DNA of 8,280 bases from an uncultured Paraglaciecola sp. GTDB taxonomy: Bacteria > Pseudomonadota > Gammaproteobacteria > Enterobacterales > Alteromonadaceae. The notes beneath the pieces are model-generated. The model was not told the DNA's origin and searched no databases. It worked only from the letters and a program-made list of their open reading frames with translations. Positions within the stretch are counted from its first letter, which is position 1. Every line of letters begins with the position of its first letter. Position numbers and translations under genes: made by a program. The stretch spans positions 1 through 8,280 of the forward strand of contig CAJQKX010000377.1 in NCBI GenBank assembly GCA_905479025.1, written 5' to 3'. Shown here one piece after another: positions 6,427 to 8,280 of this stretch.

Positions 6427-6738
6427 ATGCAACAAACTAAATTTTGGATTAAGGATATTAAATCACAATCTATCTCTGTGGAGATGCTAACCGTGTGTTC
6501 ATACGAGATGAACGTATACTTAGTCAAGCTTACAGTAGGTGGTAACACAGGTTTGGTCTATGAAGGTGAAAGCCCTAAACGTTTTCATAGCTCGCAATTT
6601 ATCCGCGATGCGTTTGAGGGTTGTAATGTGTTAGCCGCACAAATGTTACACGAATCGCCTTACGACGAGATGATAGGTAATCCTGAGTCTGTGCAACGTG
6701 CTTGTACACTGCCTTTTTCTATGGGGCAGCCTTACTAG
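6427..6738 (+). CDS. DUF6482 family small protein
   Basis: The ATG at 6427 is preferred over an upstream TTG at 6409; a weak AGAG lies about nine bases upstream. The 103-residue product has no signal peptide or membrane segment. Its order (an N-terminal part, a beta-rich middle with YLVKLTVGG and LVYEGES, a helix with FHSSQFIRDAF, and HESPYDEMIG at 75-84) matches DUF6482, whose hallmark as I recall it is the YDEMIG motif. Family function is unknown; it is probably cytoplasmic. The gene stands alone on the plus strand with its own promoter candidate and converges on the small membrane-protein gene, with only 28 bases between the two stop codons. Confidence 0.75.
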   Translation: MQQTKFWIKDIKSQSISVEMLTVCSYEMNVYLVKLTVGGNTGLVYEGESPKRFHSSQFIRDAFEGCNVLAAQMLHESPYDEMIGNPESVQRACTLPFSMGQPY

Positions 6739-6766
6739 GTGGTTGTGTTAGATAAAACGTTAAAAT

Positions 6767-6889
6767 TTAAAGATCATCTTTAGCATTATGGATAAACAAA
6801 TACGCATAATACCCCCCCATAACTACCATTATACCTATACCAAGAATAGAGCCCCAAGCCACGGGGTCGTGCAGTATTAAATCCCACAT
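6767..6889 (-). CDS. 40-residue single-pass membrane protein, DUF3149-like
   Basis: The ATG at 6889-6887 opens 40 codons ending at TAA 6769-6767. The product begins MWDLILHDPVAWGS, continues with a hydrophobic helix at about residues 14-34 (ILGIGIMVVMGGYY and AYLFI), and ends HNAKDDL. A short amphipathic start with DPVA-GS, one transmembrane helix and a polar tail is the DUF3149 pattern as I remember it. Support for a real gene: AGAAGTGA seven bases before the ATG, a perfect TATAAT at 6919-6914 giving a leader of about 18 bases, and an FNR-like box upstream. A run of seven G in the coding strand (6818-6812) spans the Met-Gly-Gly codons in mid-helix. Function is unknown; a small accessory subunit of an inner-membrane complex is one possibility, by inference only. 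Confidence 0.65.
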   Translation of the reverse strand: MWDLILHDPVAWGSILGIGIMVVMGGYYAYLFIHNAKDDL

Positions 6890-6913
6890 AATGATTCACT
6901 TCTGTTAGATAAC

Positions 6914-6919
6914 ATTATA
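6914..6919 (-). promoter_or_regulatory. Candidate -10 element for the 40-residue membrane protein gene
   Basis: Minus-strand TATAAT is a perfect -10 hexamer, predicting transcription from about 6907. The best -35 candidate is TTCATC (6943-6938) with an 18-base spacer and three of six matches, weak enough to suggest help from an activator. Confidence 0.45.
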
Positions 6920-6955
6920 ACTGAGGTGATTTTAGGTGATGAACATTAGCCCATA

Positions 6956-6969
6956 TTGATCTAGATCAG
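6956..6969. promoter_or_regulatory. FNR-like box (TTGAT-CTAG-ATCAG)
   Basis: TTGATCTAGATCAG matches the FNR consensus TTGATNNNNATCAA at nine of ten positions, and its central 12 bases TGATCTAGATCA (6957-6968) are a perfect palindrome. It lies between the DUF6702 stop codon and the start of the small membrane-protein gene. Its centre is about 55 bases upstream of the predicted start near 6907, which is between the classical -41.5 and -61.5 positions, so either the start estimate is off or the match is fortuitous. Confidence 0.4.
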
Positions 6970-6989
6970 CTTTGTTGCAAGGTAATGAT

Positions 6990-7490
6990 TCAGTATTCAA
7001 ATGTGAGTGTTAGCAGTTCGACTGAATCGGTAAAACTCAATGTTTGTAGTTTGCCTTTACCTTCAACATTAATGGTATTGACTTGCTCTGGCCAAAGATC
7101 ACGTAAGGCGTCATGACGGATTGTCATATTGTCTAGTTTGGTCGGTTGTGTGGTTTCTTGATATACCCAGAAAAACTTACCATCTAGTTCGACCCCCACC
7201 ATTTTTAGTGGCAGGTGTTGCTGAGCACTATCAAACAAATTAAAGCGCTGATGAACATAGTTACCAAACTGGTTTTGAGTCTTTTTTGAGTCAATGATAT
7301 CCGCGTCTTTACCCAATATTTGCTTTACTGCATGTTCTGCGTCGTGCACCCTAAAGCGGTGCATGATTTCGATATTTTCAGAGCGAGGGTTAAACAAAAC
7401 AGTGCTAAAAGCGGTTTTTTGCTGATGAGCCGAAACAAAGAACGCTGCAAATAGCAGCGTTCCTACTAACCATTTCGATATGTTATTCAT
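6990..7490 (-). CDS. DUF6702 family exported protein
   Basis: The frame is open further upstream, but the ATG at 7490-7488 is preferred: AGGA lies five bases before it (7499-7496) and the signal peptide starts there ([10 protein letters not shown], cleavage after SA at residue 21). The adjacent ATG at 7493 is too close to that site. The mature protein of about 145 residues begins [25 protein letters not shown], the histidine-led opening typical of DUF6702 as I recall it, followed by [11 protein letters not shown]. The later half is beta-rich with FFWVYQET and a final LLTLTFEY strand. Function is unknown; it is probably periplasmic. Its start lies inside the end of the M1 peptidase gene (8-base overlap), so the two are probably translated together. 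Confidence 0.78.
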   Translation of the reverse strand: MNNISKWLVGTLLFAAFFVSAHQQKTAFSTVLFNPRSENIEIMHRFRVHDAEHAVKQILGKDADIIDSKKTQNQFGNYVHQRFNLFDSAQQHLPLKMVGVELDGKFFWVYQETTQPTKLDNMTIRHDALRDLWPEQVNTINVEGKGKLQTLSFTDSVELLTLTFEY

Positions 7491-8280
7491 CATTGTCCTG
7501 GTTGTCGTCATTATCACCGCCACTGTCTGTTTTTAGCTCAGTTTTGATATCTTGCATGATATCTCGATAAACTTTGGCCTTACGTTTTTTAGACTTATAC
7601 GCTTCGATACGAGACGGGATAATCTGCCGTGGGTAATGATTATTATTAACCTCTACGTCGGCTGTTTCCCAGCGCGGATCAACAGTGACACTTACCAATT
7701 CTTTATCTTTTTCAGTAATAATCATCTTATTAACTGCTTTAGGCGTTCGGCGCCAAATTTCAGCAGGGATATATTGATTTTCTGTGCTGCCATCAGCAAA
7801 GGTGAGTTCTAAGATAATCGGCATAACCAGACCACCTTTGTTAGAAAACTCCAAAACATAATAGTTTTTGTCTTCTTTTACCGCGCGTTCAAAAGCCACT
7901 TTTTCCCAAGGTTTTAAGTCTTTCAAGAATTTATTATATTTGTTACGTTCTTTGTTAGTAACCGTAAAGCGATCATTGTTGTCATAAAAATCAGTGATAT
8001 CAGAAAAACGTTCTACCCAAAGCTCTTTACCTTCGGATTTGTTACGCTCATCTGTAAAAGACATAGGTTTGTCTAGTTCTTCCTGGCGCAAACGATTGAA
8101 GTCAATATCAGGATCTTTAGTATCCAAACGTAATTTTGAGATTTTATCTATGGAAATATCTACATGATCAGTGCTATAAAACCAGCCGCGCCAGAACCAA
8201 TCTAAGTCTACCCCTGAGGCTTCTTCCATAGTGCGGAAAAAGTCTGAAGGTGTAGGGCGTTTGTATTTCCAGCGCTGTGC
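7483..8280 (-). CDS. M1 family metallopeptidase, C-terminal part (start beyond window)
   Basis: The reading frame enters from the right edge and gives the last 265 residues of a larger protein. An internal ATG at 8229 is not the start: the frame continues upstream with [20 protein letters not shown]. That passage and [21 protein letters not shown] are characteristic of the post-catalytic region of bacterial M1 (gluzincin) aminopeptidase-like proteins; the zinc-binding HEXXH motif would lie outside the window. Then come a charged helical region, a beta-rich domain ([42 protein letters not shown]), a Lys/Arg-rich helix and an acidic Asp/Asn tail ([12 protein letters not shown]). Such proteins are usually exported, but the N-terminus is not visible. 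The stop overlaps the DUF6702 start by eight bases. Confidence 0.88.
   Translation of the reverse strand, partial: AQRWKYKRPTPSDFFRTMEEASGVDLDWFWRGWFYSTDHVDISIDKISKLRLDTKDPDIDFNRLRQEELDKPMSFTDERNKSEGKELWVERFSDITDFYDNNDRFTVTNKERNKYNKFLKDLKPWEKVAFERAVKEDKNYYVLEFSNKGGLVMPIILELTFADGSTENQYIPAEIWRRTPKAVNKMIITEKDKELVSVTVDPRWETADVEVNNNHYPRQIIPSRIEAYKSKKRKAKVYRDIMQDIKTELKTDSGGDNDDNQDNDE

Noticed and set aside
6770..6783. AAAGATCATCTTT-type palindrome between the convergent DUF6482 and small membrane-protein genes as a bidirectional terminator
   Set aside because: The stem is short and AT-rich with no proper T-run on either side; not enough to call.
7552..7812. Plus-strand open frame opposite the M1 peptidase
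   Set aside because: Antisense to a well-supported coding region with no recognisable features.

Overview
The window looks like chromosomal DNA of a marine gammaproteobacterium, most likely an Alteromonadales member (Alteromonas/Paraglaciecola/Glaciecola type). The grounds are the moderately AT-rich sequence and a gene set typical of that order: DUF2589, COG4798 secreted methyltransferase, periplasmic COG1228 amidohydrolase, DUF1285, DUF3014, an AGMO-like membrane hydroxylase, DUF6482, DUF6702 and an M1 aminopeptidase. This assignment comes from recalled family resemblance, not a search. I see no rRNA, tRNA, CRISPR array, insertion sequence, phage gene or attachment site.

Layout. Positions 1-3997 read entirely on the minus strand. 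At the left edge is the N-terminal end of a DUF2589 protein (1-157). A 329-base gap (158-486) holds its leader and possible promoter, and the terminator of the next unit. A probable four-gene operon follows, transcribed leftward from about 4000 to 487: DUF3014 membrane protein, DUF1285 protein (stop and start overlap by one base), exported prolidase-like amidohydrolase (13-base gap) and exported methyltransferase (91-base gap). It ends in a good intrinsic terminator at 433-465. Positions 4176-6738 read on the plus strand: an integral-membrane di-iron hydroxylase of the sterol desaturase/alkylglycerol monooxygenase type, an exported orphan protein, and a DUF6482 protein after a 333-base gap. 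Positions 6767-8280 return to the minus strand: a 40-codon single-pass membrane protein gene too short for routine ORF calling, a DUF6702 exported protein, and the C-terminal part of an M1 metallopeptidase. The last two overlap and are probably translationally coupled.

Common thread. Six of the eleven genes encode proteins with a signal peptide or membrane segment, and the M1 enzyme is probably exported too, so this is largely an envelope/periplasm neighbourhood. Peptide breakdown is represented twice (prolidase-like amidohydrolase, M1 peptidase) and lipid oxidation once. The most interesting leads are modest: two near-consensus FNR-type boxes in intergenic DNA (421-434 and 6956-6969), one upstream of the small membrane protein gene; a secreted SAM-methyltransferase-fold protein; and an inverted-repeat-rich leader before DUF2589. 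I found no evidence of a wholly new multi-gene system; most of the window is ordinary accessory-to-core chromosome.
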